Shown here piece by piece: positions 9,288-17,554 of a stretch of DNA of 64,000 bases (position 1 is its first letter; every line of letters begins with the position of its first letter). Source of the DNA: Bacillus sp. V3-13 (GTDB lineage Bacteria; Bacillota; Bacilli; Bacillales; Cytobacillaceae); the NCBI RefSeq assembly GCF_002860165.1, contig NZ_PGUZ01000016.1, positions 62,001 to 126,000 on the forward strand, in the 5' to 3' direction. The position numbers and the translations under genes were made by a program. Under the pieces are notes generated by a model. It was not told the DNA's origin. It ran no database searches and worked only from the letters and a program-made list of their open reading frames with translations.

Positions 9288-10421
9288 TCACCCTGCCTTT
9301 GTGATTCTCCTTTTCAAATAAGTAACGGCAGCCTCTTTAATATCAGCCTTGCGCTTGCGGTGAATCAACCGGGTAATGTGAACGAATATAATTGGCAAGG
9401 TATGCTTTTTATAGACGAGATACCGCGATTCCCATATCGGCTCGAATTTATTTTTATATTCATAAAGCCCTTTAAAATTGTAAAAGTAATTGCCTCTTTT
9501 ATAGATGAACTGTCCGATCGATTCTACCAGGTTAAACTTCTCGGATTCTCTTAAATTGGCCAGTGGCGACATTCCCAGGCTGCACCATTCATAGCCCTGT
9601 TCCTTACACCAGTTAAATATCGATATAAACAGAAAGTCCATTGTTCCGGACGGGCTGTCCTGAAGGTAGCGCATTAAATCGATCGTAATGGCGCGATTCT
9701 TCTGTTGCTGGTTACAGGCAAGCGTCGCAAAAGCAATGATTTTGCGATCCGGACTCGTCACAATCGCCAGCGGAAAACGGGCTAGATAATTTTCACAAAA
9801 GAAACCAACCGAAAACCCCTTTTCCTTGCGCTTGCCAAGCCACGAATCCGATACGGCTTTCAGTTCATCTTTTAACCGCGCTGAATGCGGCGGGAATAAA
9901 ACGGCAAATTGGTAACCGTTACGTTGAAACTTATTGATCGGGGTTCGCAGCCGCGTTTTCTTTTTCCCGACGGTCGAAAAATCCGGCATGCGGATTCTCG
10001 CTTCTTCGCCAACCTTAACCGTCCGGTATCCCTCGTTTGTATAGTCACCTAAAAAACGGGGAGATACCTGATAAAAAACCGCTTCATTGCCTGACCGGGA
10101 ACAAAATTGTTGAAATTCGTTTATTGCGTCTTTGATGAATGCTTCTTTGCCAATCGGGTCCCCCAAAACGACATAAGTCCTGCCCACCTGTTGATAGGTA
10201 AGCAAAACTTGTTCATTTTTCGCCCAATAAAACAGTTTGTCATTTAAAAAGCTTAAATGAGAAATATGATTACCGCCATTTTTTTCTAAAAAAGACCAAA
10301 CTTCATTTAAGTCCGTTTCATGCTGAACCGATCCATTAGTTCGATTCTCTCTCATGAAGAGACTGAAAATGATTAAAAATAATAATGACAAAATGTAAAC
10401 AAGGAGCATAAGTCCCTCCAT
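9288..10421 (-). CDS. MprF C-terminal-like acyltransferase (DUF2156), membrane-anchored
   Basis: A 377-residue protein with one N-terminal transmembrane helix (about 4-22) followed by a cytosolic domain resembling the phosphatidylglycerol lysyltransferase C-terminal (GNAT-fold) domain; characteristic pieces are FYWAKNEQVLLTYQQVG, VVLGDPIG and EWCSLGMSPL. MprF transfers Lys or Ala from tRNA to phosphatidylglycerol, but full MprF also has a large flippase domain, absent here. It may therefore be an aminoacyl-phospholipid synthase without its flippase, or a GNAT enzyme with another acceptor. It is transcribed alone, and a 14-bp palindrome lies upstream. Confidence 0.75.
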   Translation of the reverse strand: MEGLMLLVYILSLLFLIIFSLFMRENRTNGSVQHETDLNEVWSFLEKNGGNHISHLSFLNDKLFYWAKNEQVLLTYQQVGRTYVVLGDPIGKEAFIKDAINEFQQFCSRSGNEAVFYQVSPRFLGDYTNEGYRTVKVGEEARIRMPDFSTVGKKKTRLRTPINKFQRNGYQFAVLFPPHSARLKDELKAVSDSWLGKRKEKGFSVGFFCENYLARFPLAIVTSPDRKIIAFATLACNQQQKNRAITIDLMRYLQDSPSGTMDFLFISIFNWCKEQGYEWCSLGMSPLANLRESEKFNLVESIGQFIYKRGNYFYNFKGLYEYKNKFEPIWESRYLVYKKHTLPIIFVHITRLIHRKRKADIKEAAVTYLKRRITKAG

Positions 10422-10588
10422 AAAGCTAAATTTCCAGATCCATTTTTTTACAATAACGCTGCGTCATCCGTTATTAAAGCTTTAGCCATAAAAAAGTAAA
10501 AACCTCATTCTATTATATATGATTGTTCTCTCATTTTCTGCATTTTAAAAAAATAAAAATCGTGTTATCACCCTGGTTTTTTGAACAT

Positions 10589-10602
10589 TCGGTCAACCGA
10601 AT
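10589..10602. promoter_or_regulatory. Perfect palindrome upstream of the DUF2156 gene
   Basis: TTCGGT and ACCGAA are separated by two bases. A run of six T on the plus side makes it resemble a plus-strand terminator, but no plus-strand gene lies upstream. A TetR-type operator for the gene starting at 10421 is an alternative. Confidence 0.3.
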
Positions 10603-10634
10603 TTTTTACAAAGTATAACGAAAAATCTTCACAA

Positions 10635-10661
10635 TAAAAAAACGACCTCATTGCTGGTCGT
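10635..10661 (-). terminator. Terminator of the riboswitch-controlled operon
   Basis: On the minus strand ACGACC and GGTCGT form a stem followed by TTTTTT. The stem overlaps the last codons and the stop of the 125-residue gene. Confidence 0.75.
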
Positions 10662-11025
10662 CTTTTGTGATAGCTCCTAATCCTTCTAATAATATTTTTG
10701 CATCGGCATTCAGATAAAGAATGACATCCTTCCGCAACAGCAATTGCGCTTTATCCTTTATACTAAGCTTCAATCCTCTCACATCAAATCTTGAAGCATA
10801 AGCATTGATTGAATTGATCGCACCCAATTCCTGCCGTGTCAGTGGCTTATTTTCATTATCCAAATGATTGGTCAAGAATTCGAGCAATTCCCTTGCATTA
10901 CTTTTAAGGAGATTTTTATTTTGATTAAGAATCGTGATGTTCGCTTCGATAAGCTTTCTTGTTGAAATAAGATCCAGATCCTCTACACTTTTATTTATTT
11001 TCGCAATTAACTCAGAAAGCTGCAT
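10648..11025 (-). CDS. Hypothetical helical protein, 125 residues
   Basis: I do not recognise a family. The protein is predicted mostly helical, charged, and without a signal peptide, membrane segment or Cys/His metal site. Leu-rich heptads around KLIEANITILNQNKNLL suggest a coiled coil. It is the last of three small genes sharing a promoter and an upstream cyclic-di-GMP riboswitch, with its terminator overlapping the stop codon. The first gene of the operon resembles the flagellar-operon protein YvyF, so a role in motility or surface behaviour is possible but only inferred from context. Confidence 0.75.
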   Translation of the reverse strand: MQLSELIAKINKSVEDLDLISTRKLIEANITILNQNKNLLKSNARELLEFLTNHLDNENKPLTRQELGAINSINAYASRFDVRGLKLSIKDKAQLLLRKDVILYLNADAKILLEGLGAITKDDQQ

Positions 11026-11070
11026 GATCTATGCTCCTCTTTTTCTTATTAACCTGGCTCTTGGGCTGGA

Positions 11071-11277
11071 CTATGCTTTCTTAATAATCATATAATTTCC
11101 ATGTCCCACCACTGTATTTGGTGTCTCGTATCCAAAGATTCTGGCAGCTTCCCGTGAGATTTCAACAAGGACACTGTTTTCCCTGACAAGAAATACTTCC
11201 CCTTCACATGAGGTATCTTTTCTTTCAAAAAGAATGATATCGCCTTTTTTTGCTTTTCCCGATCTTATTCTTTCCAT
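11071..11277 (-). CDS. DUF2187 family protein (YkvS-like)
   Basis: A 68-residue protein with the pattern of the DUF2187/YkvS family: KKGDIILFER near the start, a central ENSVLVEIS strand and a C-terminal TVVGHGNYMII. The fold is expected to be a small beta-barrel. Function is unknown in the family. It is the middle gene of the riboswitch-controlled operon, about 40 bases from each neighbour, with a GGGGGAGGAAAG ribosome binding site before the ATG. Confidence 0.75.
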   Translation of the reverse strand: MERIRSGKAKKGDIILFERKDTSCEGEVFLVRENSVLVEISREAARIFGYETPNTVVGHGNYMIIKKA

Positions 11278-11316
11278 TCTGCTTTCCTCCCCCTTGTTTA
11301 TTTGTCTATCTTCAGG

Positions 11317-11535
11317 TCAAATCCGATTTTCTTTTTTCCAGCGTAAAACGATATTTGAAGGGATATTTAAATCCTCTTGTATTTCCAGGATCGTTGCTTT
11401 TGGTTTGCGTCTTAAGTAATCCTTTACTTCGCGAAGTAACAGGCTCTCCTTTTTCGAGCATTTAGTACAAAGCTGTCCGAATGTTCCCGAATGTACAAAT
11501 ATTTCATGACATTCAATACAATTCATTAACTCCAT
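11317..11535 (-). CDS. YvyF-like zinc-ribbon and helix-turn-helix protein
   Basis: A 72-residue protein with two CxxC pairs (CIEC near 5-8, CTKC near 23-26) that should bind zinc. A helical segment (KDYLRRKPKATILEIQEDL) and a short terminal motif WKKENRI follow. This resembles the N-terminal part of YvyF (flagellar operon protein family), which is about 139 residues, so this is a shortened relative. It is the first gene downstream of the cyclic-di-GMP riboswitch and its terminator, so its expression should track cyclic-di-GMP. Its exact function is unknown. Confidence 0.7.
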   Translation of the reverse strand: MELMNCIECHEIFVHSGTFGQLCTKCSKKESLLLREVKDYLRRKPKATILEIQEDLNIPSNIVLRWKKENRI

Positions 11536-11634
11536 ATATCATCTCTTCCTCGCCCATGATTCTTTAAGCTTTAAAACTTGGAAGTTATATAGACTTAATA
11601 ATTGCACCCGTAAGCTTTGCTTAAAATTTTATGC

Positions 11635-11662
11635 AAAAAATCCACCAAAAAAGTTTGGTGGA
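11635..11662 (-). terminator. Riboswitch expression-platform terminator
   Basis: On the minus strand TCCACCAAA and TTTGGTGGA form a perfect 9-bp stem followed by TTTTTTGCAT. It lies between the cyclic-di-GMP aptamer and the first coding gene, the right place for ligand-controlled attenuation. A second inverted repeat, ATAAATGG/CCATTTAT (11671-11697), lies between aptamer and terminator and could belong to the switch. Confidence 0.85.
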
Positions 11663-11717
11663 CTTGTTGTATAAATGGTTTTTAAGTGACCATTTATCGA
11701 TCATTTTTCCCGAACTT

Positions 11718-11800
11718 TTTGGCAACCCGACTATCCTAGTACGATAACCTTAGACTCGTGGCTTTGCGTCCTTGTCTTTCAACAAGTTTGCCGTTTGCAT
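11718..11800 (-). ncRNA. Cyclic-di-GMP class I riboswitch (GEMM-I)
   Basis: Reading the minus strand, the sequence has the conserved pieces of the GEMM-I aptamer in order: GGCAAAC, a stem CTTGT/ACAAG closed by a GAAA-type loop, then GGACGCAAAGCC, a second stem with the tetraloop-receptor segment CTAAG, and the closing GGGTTGCC. This agrees with the family consensus at every invariant block. A sigma-A promoter lies just upstream and an intrinsic terminator follows about 55 bases downstream. It should sense intracellular cyclic-di-GMP and control the three small genes at 11535-10648. Whether the ligand turns expression on or off cannot be decided by eye. Confidence 0.96.
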
Positions 11801-11812
11801 TTAATTAATATG

Positions 11813-11841
11813 ATAGTAAAACTTTAGGAGGGAAATTTCAA
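11813..11841 (-). promoter_or_regulatory. Sigma-A promoter of the riboswitch operon
   Basis: On the minus strand TTGAAA and TACTAT are separated by exactly 17 bases. The start site would fall about 10-15 bases before the aptamer, giving a transcript that begins with the riboswitch. Confidence 0.75.
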
Positions 11842-12009
11842 CATTTTTCGCCATTTCCCAACAAAAATGGGTAATTATACTCATGTCTATAGAATCGTTT
11901 ATGTGATAATTAATTACTTCCAAAAAGTCTTCCCGAAAGCCAGATAGTTCAATAATCACCTGTGTCATCATTTTCGGGTCGTTATTTAGCACTACTATGC
12001 AACGAACAG

Positions 12010-12708
12010 TTAAATGACATCAGAAGTTTTAAGAAGATTATCCCTTCTTCTTAAATACCCAATTCCTATAACTAAAATGACTAAGACAATTGGAAGCCAC
12101 AGATGGATCTCGTCTACTATGCCGGGAACGGTAGAATGGAGAAATTCTTCTATCGTTTCGTCTTCAATGATCATTTCTCCCGCAGTGTAAGCCAGCAGTC
12201 CGGCACCAGCATAAATGATGAACGGGAACTTTTCCATCGCTTTTAAAATAAGCTGGCTGCCCCAAATAATGATCGGAATAGAAATTAAAATACCAATTAA
12301 AATCGGGACGAATCCATGTGCAACACCGGCTAATGCCAACACATTATCAAGCGACATAACCGCATCTGCGATAATGATCGTCCTCACCGCTGCTGCCACA
12401 CTCGTACCACCCGCTTTGTGTTCTTTTTCTTTTCCGGCCAATAACTTATAAGCAATCTGAACCAGTAAGAGGCCGCCAATAAAAGAGATAAAAGGTATTC
12501 TCAATAACCACACAATAATGGCAGCGAAAATTAATCGTAAAATGATCGCACCAAATGTTCCCCAGAATATTGCTTTTCTGCGATGTTCCCGGGGAACATT
12601 TCGAGCCGCCAACGCAATGACGATTGCATTGTCACCGCTTAAGATAAGATCTACACCGATTACTTTAATAAGTGTTGATAGTTCCATTCCCAAGAATTCC
12701 ACTGTCAT
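12010..12708 (-). CDS. TerC family integral membrane protein (YjbE-like)
   Basis: A 232-residue protein with about seven hydrophobic segments and the two acidic TerC motifs: GVDLILSGDNAIVIA near 19-33 and IADAVMSLDNVLALA near 113-127. Bacillus TerC proteins such as YceF and YkoY are implicated in manganese export and metallation of secreted enzymes; YjbE is the closest in length. Metal specificity here is inferred. The first two codons may be extra, because a GTG at codon 3 is better spaced from the GGGGG ribosome binding site. I looked for a yybP-ykoY manganese riboswitch upstream and did not see one. Confidence 0.85.
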   Translation of the reverse strand: MTVEFLGMELSTLIKVIGVDLILSGDNAIVIALAARNVPREHRRKAIFWGTFGAIILRLIFAAIIVWLLRIPFISFIGGLLLVQIAYKLLAGKEKEHKAGGTSVAAAVRTIIIADAVMSLDNVLALAGVAHGFVPILIGILISIPIIIWGSQLILKAMEKFPFIIYAGAGLLAYTAGEMIIEDETIEEFLHSTVPGIVDEIHLWLPIVLVILVIGIGYLRRRDNLLKTSDVI

Positions 12709-12844
12709 CCCCCTGACAAATTGTTATAAGTTCTACTGCCCTAGTTTTTATCTATTTCAGCATTTTAAACCGAATTTTCTAAAGAACATTCACAACCACT
12801 GTTAAAGATAATCTTGTGTTTTTGCAAATGGTTCGTGCATTCAA

Positions 12845-12881
12845 AAGAAAACCGGCTACAGTTCAACTGTATGCCGGTTTT
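12845..12881 (-). terminator. Terminator downstream of czcD
   Basis: AAAACCGGC and GCCGGTTTT form the outer stem, with an inner ACAGTT/AACTGT pairing. On the minus strand it is followed by TTTTCTTTT. It lies about 120 bases after the cation transporter. Confidence 0.8.
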
Positions 12882-13002
12882 GGTAATGATATCTATTCAT
12901 TTGGCAGCTCGAAATTTAGTGGAGGTTTATTACTTTCTCCATATATTTTTCAATGTCCCTTTCATTTAAGCAAAGTGAACTAGAGTCGGCCCTTTCCAAT
13001 TA

Positions 13003-13926
13003 TTAATTGCAGCCTCCATGATGATTGGGACATCCATTTTCTTCTTTTTCGACCTGTATTGTACTGTGTTCGATTCCAAAATCATCATGCAGGATCGATT
13101 GTGCCTGCAGTAAAACGGTATCATGAACACCGTTTCCATCAATGGCAATATGGCAGCTAAGCATCGGCATTCCCGAAGTGATCGACCAAATATGCAAATC
13201 GTGAACCTCAGTAACATTTGGGATATTTAATAAAGTTGATTTCACTTTTTCAGATTGAATCTGAATTGGGGTCCCTTCCATCAATACATGAAAAGAATCC
13301 TTCATCACCCTCCAACCACTAATCAGAACAAGAACCGCAACAACTACGCTGGCAATCGGGTCAGCAATTCCCCATCCCAAAAAATAAATGAGCAGGGCAG
13401 CGACGATGGCTCCAACCGAACCAAGCATATCACCGATGACATGAAGGAAGGCACTTCTTACGTTTAAGTTTTCTTCTTTATCAGCTCTCATTAAAATCCA
13501 TGCGGCTATTACATTTACCAATAACCCAGTTAATGCAATTGTTAACATTCCTAAACTTTGAACTTCAGGAGGATGAAAGAAGCGTCTGTATGCTTCATAA
13601 AAAATATAAAGCGAAATAAGAATAAGAGTTATCCCATTTAAGGCAGCCGCAATAATCTCAAATCGTCTGTATCCGAACGACTTGGCTCTGGTGGCCTGTC
13701 TTTGTCCCAATTTTATGGCGAAAAAGCTTAATCCCAATGCTGCTGCATCGCTAAGCATATGACCTGCATCCGAAAGTAAAGCCAAGCTATTTGTTAAAAT
13801 TCCACCGATTACCTCAATAATCATATAAGTCGAGATTAATAAGAAAGATAAAAATAAAGCCTTTTTATTTTTTGTTTGCCCATGAGAATGTCCGTGCCCG
13901 TGAGAGTGGCCATGGTGGTGACCCAT
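13003..13926 (-). CDS. czcD: Zinc/cation diffusion facilitator
   Basis: A 307-residue antiporter of the cation diffusion facilitator family, exporting Zn2+ and probably Co2+ or Cd2+ in exchange for H+ or K+. It starts with a His-rich tail (GHHHGHSHGHGHSHG), followed by six transmembrane helices. The metal sites are the HxxxD pattern HMLSDAAAL in helix 2 and HVIGDMLGS in helix 5, and the protein ends in a cytosolic metal-binding domain with VHDLHIW. The ATG at 13926 is preferred over one 36 bases upstream because AAGAAGGG lies just before it. A CzrA-type operator overlaps the upstream region, and the regulator gene is next to it. Confidence 0.92.
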   Translation of the reverse strand: MGHHHGHSHGHGHSHGQTKNKKALFLSFLLISTYMIIEVIGGILTNSLALLSDAGHMLSDAAALGLSFFAIKLGQRQATRAKSFGYRRFEIIAAALNGITLILISLYIFYEAYRRFFHPPEVQSLGMLTIALTGLLVNVIAAWILMRADKEENLNVRSAFLHVIGDMLGSVGAIVAALLIYFLGWGIADPIASVVVAVLVLISGWRVMKDSFHVLMEGTPIQIQSEKVKSTLLNIPNVTEVHDLHIWSITSGMPMLSCHIAIDGNGVHDTVLLQAQSILHDDFGIEHSTIQVEKEENGCPNHHGGCN

Positions 13927-13940
13927 AAGAACCCTTCTTT

Positions 13941-13966
13941 CTATATATGAATATATGCTCATATAT
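13941..13966 (-). promoter_or_regulatory. CzrA-type operator of czcD
   Basis: The plus-strand sequence ATATATGAATATATGCTCATATATA is an imperfect 12-2-12 palindrome. It fits the ArsR/SmtB-family consensus TATGAA-N6-TTCATA with one mismatch in the right arm (CTCATA). It lies about 15 bases before the czcD start. Confidence 0.65.
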
Positions 13967-14099
13967 ATTATATATGTAATTCGGATTTTAAAGCAACTCT
14001 TTTTTTGTACATTACCACAATTGTTTTTGCATTATGCCCCCCTAATCCTTAACGTTTTAATCTCTTCATCTTATTAGCTATCACCACTGAATAATAAGA

Positions 14100-14131
14100 C
14101 AAAAAAAAGAAGCTTGACTGAAAAGCTTCTC
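14100..14131 (-). terminator. Terminator after czrA
   Basis: AGAAGCTT and AAGCTTCT pair, followed on the minus strand by a run of T. It separates the regulator from czcD, so czcD has its own promoter. Confidence 0.75.
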
Positions 14132-14144
14132 CAAGTGAAATTTA

Positions 14145-14480
14145 TTAATGATGCCTTGCGTGATCAATCGTTTGCTTTAAGACATTCATAACGTGTTCGT
14201 CATTACATGAATAAATCATCGTAGTACCTTCCCGGCGGGACTTTACGAGTCGCAAATTTTTAAGAAATCTCAATTGATGTGAAACAGCAGACTGGAGCAT
14301 ATTCAGGTTTTCAGCTATTTCATTGACCGAATGCTGTTTTTGGTACAACAAATGGAGGATTTTTATTCTTGTAGGGTCTGACAAGGCTTTGAAGGTTTGA
14401 GAAACAATAAATAATGTTTCTTCATCCAAAGAATCTTCAAAACGCTCGTTGGTTATTTCATTTTTTTCAGATCTTTCCAT
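14145..14480 (-). CDS. czrA: ArsR/SmtB zinc-sensing repressor
   Basis: A 111-residue winged-helix repressor. The recognition helix is around [13 protein letters not shown]. The C-terminal alpha-5 helix carries the complete zinc site of CzrA/SmtB: Asp94, His96, His107 and His110, with the exact DxH-x10-HxxH spacing. Zinc binding releases the repressor from DNA. The start at 14480 is chosen because GAGGTGG lies immediately upstream; a TTG 30 bases earlier also opens the frame. Its likely target is the palindrome in front of czcD. It is transcribed as a single gene ended by its own terminator. Confidence 0.9.
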   Translation of the reverse strand: MERSEKNEITNERFEDSLDEETLFIVSQTFKALSDPTRIKILHLLYQKQHSVNEIAENLNMLQSAVSHQLRFLKNLRLVKSRREGTTMIYSCNDEHVMNVLKQTIDHARHH

Positions 14481-14634
14481 GGTCCACCTCGGAGGCATTC
14501 TTTTTGCCAATTATTATAACATAGAAAAAGCTATACCAATAAGCACACACTTTTTTAGATTATTTAACCAATAATTATGATATTTGCACCTTTGCTTGAA
14601 ACAGCCTGCTGTTCCTAAACAAAAAATCAAAAAG

Positions 14635-14658
14635 AAAAAAGCCTGCCGCAGCAAGCTT
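14635..14658 (-). terminator. Terminator of the ABC importer operon
   Basis: On the minus strand AAGCTTGC and GCAGGCTT pair (with one G-T), followed by TTTTTTC just after the last permease gene. Confidence 0.8.
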
Positions 14659-14664
14659 CCAACT

Positions 14665-15543
14665 TTATTTTCCTAATTTTCTTTGAGAGTACGCTGAAAT
14701 CCATAAGCTGACAAAAGAGAACAATAGCAACGGGAGCATTAATGCCAATGCCAATGAGTTGAGCATTGCCGGCGGCTGGTTGCCTCCGCTGTTCAAAACA
14801 CTGAAAACCATAACCGGCAGCGTCTGTGTCCTCGGTCCCGAGATTAAGAGAATAATCGTAAAGGCGCTGAACATGCGGATAAAAATATTAATAGCCGACG
14901 CCGTAATGCCGGGAATGAGCTGTGGAACAATGATTCTCCGGAATATATTCATCCTGCCAGCTCCCAGTGACTCTGCGGCCCATTCCAATCTCGGATCCAG
15001 CGCTTCGATATATGGAATCAAAATGAACACCGAAAAAGGAATCCCAATGATGAGATTGACAATAATAAGTCCTGGAATCGTTTCAGCCAGGCCAATGGCA
15101 TAAAAGATCGATGCAATTGGAATCGCATAAACCAGCTCAGGTAATGTAAAAGGCATCTGGAAGAAGGAAATGAGGGTTTGCTTAAAACGGAATTCCTTGC
15201 GTGCAAGCATATAAGCTGCAGGAATGCTGAGCGCCAAGGAAATCGCCGTCGCTGTAAGAACAATTTCCCCGGTAATTTTATAATACGTACCAATTTCATA
15301 GTTGACCCATGCCTGTTTAAACCATTTTAATGTGTAGCCGTTTGGAAAAACAGTTCCAAACCATTCTTTCCCAAATGCAGTTAACAGAACGGCGAGTGTC
15401 ATGCCAAGCACAATGGTAATAAACAGAATCGTAACGATTGACAAAGGTATGCGCGCTATATGAAATGTCTTGTTTCTTTTCTTCTTGGCCGAGTGCGTAA
15501 TTTTTTGAACTGAATTCTCAAGAGTGCTTTCCGTTGGCTGCAT
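14665..15543 (-). CDS. ABC importer permease, PotC-like
   Basis: A 292-residue inner permease with six transmembrane segments and the EAA loop EAAESLGAGRMNIFRRIIVPQ, the site contacted by the ATPase. It belongs to the spermidine/putrescine and iron(III) permease family. It is the last gene of an operon of regulator, binding protein, ATPase and two permeases, 15 bases after the first permease. The operon gives one of each subunit, so it should form a complete importer. The substrate cannot be read from this subunit. Confidence 0.88.
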   Translation of the reverse strand: MQPTESTLENSVQKITHSAKKKRNKTFHIARIPLSIVTILFITIVLGMTLAVLLTAFGKEWFGTVFPNGYTLKWFKQAWVNYEIGTYYKITGEIVLTATAISLALSIPAAYMLARKEFRFKQTLISFFQMPFTLPELVYAIPIASIFYAIGLAETIPGLIIVNLIIGIPFSVFILIPYIEALDPRLEWAAESLGAGRMNIFRRIIVPQLIPGITASAINIFIRMFSAFTIILLISGPRTQTLPVMVFSVLNSGGNQPPAMLNSLALALMLPLLLFSFVSLWISAYSQRKLGK

Positions 15544-15558
15544 CCTTTTTCCCCCTCC

Positions 15559-16422
15559 CTATTTGAAAGTCGCAGCTGAACCGACATAGCCCCGTTGTCG
15601 AAGACGATAAACGATGCTCAAACAGATTAATTGGGTAACCGCCATTACAATTGCAATGGTATTGGCCATGCCGTAGTCAAAATTGCGCATCGCTTCCTCA
15701 AATGCTGCGACTGCAAAAGTTCTTGTTTCCGATGCTGGATTTCCGACAATAACAGCTGACGTATATACTCCGAGCTGCATAATCAGGTTTAAAGCATAGA
15801 TCGTTAATATGCTTGAACGGATCAACGGGTAAAAAACCCTCCAAAATGCGGTCCATCCACTCGCCCCCAACGATTTCGCCGCCTGTTCAAGATTAGGATC
15901 GATTGAATCCATCATGCCAATAAAATTCGAGGCCAGAAACGCAACTCCCAATATGAAAAGAGCAATAAAGGCGCCCCAGAAATTATAAATCAGCTTGATT
16001 GGCTCATCGATGATGCCTGCGCCGATAAGAAATTGATTGAACCAGCCGTTTGGTTTAAAGAAAACGATGATCCCCATATCGACGATGAGCGACCCGAGTG
16101 TGAGCGGGAAAATGACGAGTCCTGCTATTAAGCTTTTTCCCTTAAATTTTCCGCGTAAATAATAAGCAATCGCAAAAGCAACGATCAATTCCAATATAGA
16201 AGCAGGAACTACCAGAAGTAAGGTTTTAAAAATAGTCGTGTAATACTGTGACTCTGTAAAGAAACGGATATAGTTCCCCAAGGAAAAGCCAGGCTGCCCG
16301 TTTGACTGGAAGGTCAATAGTATCCCATTCACTAAAGGAATAACAAAAATCAGCAGTAAAGGCAGCAGTGCAGGAAGAAGCAACAAAAAATCCTTTTTCT
16401 TTGGTACTTGATGATGATCCAT
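15559..16422 (-). CDS. ABC importer permease, PotB-like
   Basis: A permease of 287 residues when started at the ATG at 16422, which is preceded by GAGGAAGG. A longer open frame begins inside the ATPase gene and has no such site. It has six transmembrane helices and the EAA loop EQAAKSLGASGWTAFWRVFYP. The start overlaps the end of the ATPase gene. It pairs with the PotC-like permease as the membrane pore. Confidence 0.88.
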   Translation of the reverse strand: MDHHQVPKKKDFLLLLPALLPLLLIFVIPLVNGILLTFQSNGQPGFSLGNYIRFFTESQYYTTIFKTLLLVVPASILELIVAFAIAYYLRGKFKGKSLIAGLVIFPLTLGSLIVDMGIIVFFKPNGWFNQFLIGAGIIDEPIKLIYNFWGAFIALFILGVAFLASNFIGMMDSIDPNLEQAAKSLGASGWTAFWRVFYPLIRSSILTIYALNLIMQLGVYTSAVIVGNPASETRTFAVAAFEEAMRNFDYGMANTIAIVMAVTQLICLSIVYRLRQRGYVGSAATFK

Positions 16423-16429
16423 GCCTTCC

Positions 16430-17533
16430 TCACTCCTTGTCCAACAATAATAGTTTTTCAGGATCCAAGTATAGCGTGATATTATCGTAAATATCGTAGG
16501 GATCCAGCCCAAGAACGTTAACCTTCCATACAGATTTATCATCCGTTTTTACTTCATATGCTGTCGTGTTTCCGGCGTAATCGCTGACGATCACTTTTCC
16601 TTTAAGAAGATTACTGCTTGGATGTGTCGGCTCAACGATTTTGATATTTTCCGGTTTGATCGTAACAACCGCTTTATCCCTGATGTTAAAGCGAAGATCC
16701 TTTTTAACCAGCAAGGATAATCCCGTCTCAGTTTCAAATACATAATGGCCATCGCGTTCACCAGCAATTTTACCGCTTAAGAAATTTCCATATCCGATGA
16801 AGTTTGCCACAAATTGATTTTTTGGCTTTTGAAAAATTTCTTGCGGAGTGCCTATTTGCTGGACCACACCTTTGGACATGACCGCTACTTTGGTGGACAG
16901 AGAAAGAGCCTCTTCCTGATCATGCGTGACATAAATCGTGGTGATGCCCAGCTCTTCGTGAAGACGTTTTAACTGAATCCTCATTTCCTTCCTCAATTTG
17001 GCATCCAGATTACTTAATGGCTCATCCAGCAGTAAAACTCTCGGCCTAATGACAAGTGCTCTCGCCAAAGCCACCCTTTGCTGCTGGCCGCCGCTCAATT
17101 GCTTTGGGAACCGGGATGCGAATTCAGAGAGCTGGACCATTTCCAGCGCATCTTTTATCCGCTGCTTCTTTTCTGCTTTCGGCAGTTTTCTCATATCAAG
17201 ACCGAAACCTACGTTTTCAGCGACTGTCATATGCGGGAAAAGGGCATAGTTTTGGAATACCATACCAATATCTCTGCGGTTCATCGGCATTCCGTTAATC
17301 GGTTCTCCATCAAATGAAATGGAACCGGATGTCGGTTCGATAATTCCTAATATCATCGACAGGATTGTTGTTTTTCCACAGCCGCTCGGACCAAGCAAGG
17401 TGACAAATTCTCCGCTTTTTATATCGATATTCACATGATCAACAGCAAGGGAATCTCCAAATTGTTTCACTAAATCGTTCATTTGCACACTGGCACTTGC
17501 CGTTCCGTATGATTTCTCTGCGACAGCTTGCAT
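16430..17533 (-). CDS. ABC importer ATP-binding protein, PotA-like
   Basis: A 367-residue ATPase with Walker A GPSGCGKTT, signature LSGGQQQR, Walker B VLLLDEPLSNLD and the switch histidine in VTHDQEEA. A C-terminal TOBE domain (about 285-360), typical of polyamine, iron and phosphonate importers, follows. It comes after the binding-protein gene across a strong intercistronic hairpin and precedes both permeases. Confidence 0.92.
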   Translation of the reverse strand: MQAVAEKSYGTASASVQMNDLVKQFGDSLAVDHVNIDIKSGEFVTLLGPSGCGKTTILSMILGIIEPTSGSISFDGEPINGMPMNRRDIGMVFQNYALFPHMTVAENVGFGLDMRKLPKAEKKQRIKDALEMVQLSEFASRFPKQLSGGQQQRVALARALVIRPRVLLLDEPLSNLDAKLRKEMRIQLKRLHEELGITTIYVTHDQEEALSLSTKVAVMSKGVVQQIGTPQEIFQKPKNQFVANFIGYGNFLSGKIAGERDGHYVFETETGLSLLVKKDLRFNIRDKAVVTIKPENIKIVEPTHPSSNLLKGKVIVSDYAGNTTAYEVKTDDKSVWKVNVLGLDPYDIYDNITLYLDPEKLLLLDKE

Positions 17534-17554
17534 AAACGTTCCTCCTTTTAAAGA

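Noticed and set aside
11801-11992. 63-codon minus-strand ORF between terC and the riboswitch
   Set aside because: It has no ribosome binding site, contains the sigma-A promoter of the riboswitch and runs to the aptamer edge. It is not treated as a gene.
12709-12844. Possible yybP-ykoY manganese riboswitch upstream of terC
   Set aside because: The conserved aptamer blocks are absent; only AT-rich sequence was found.
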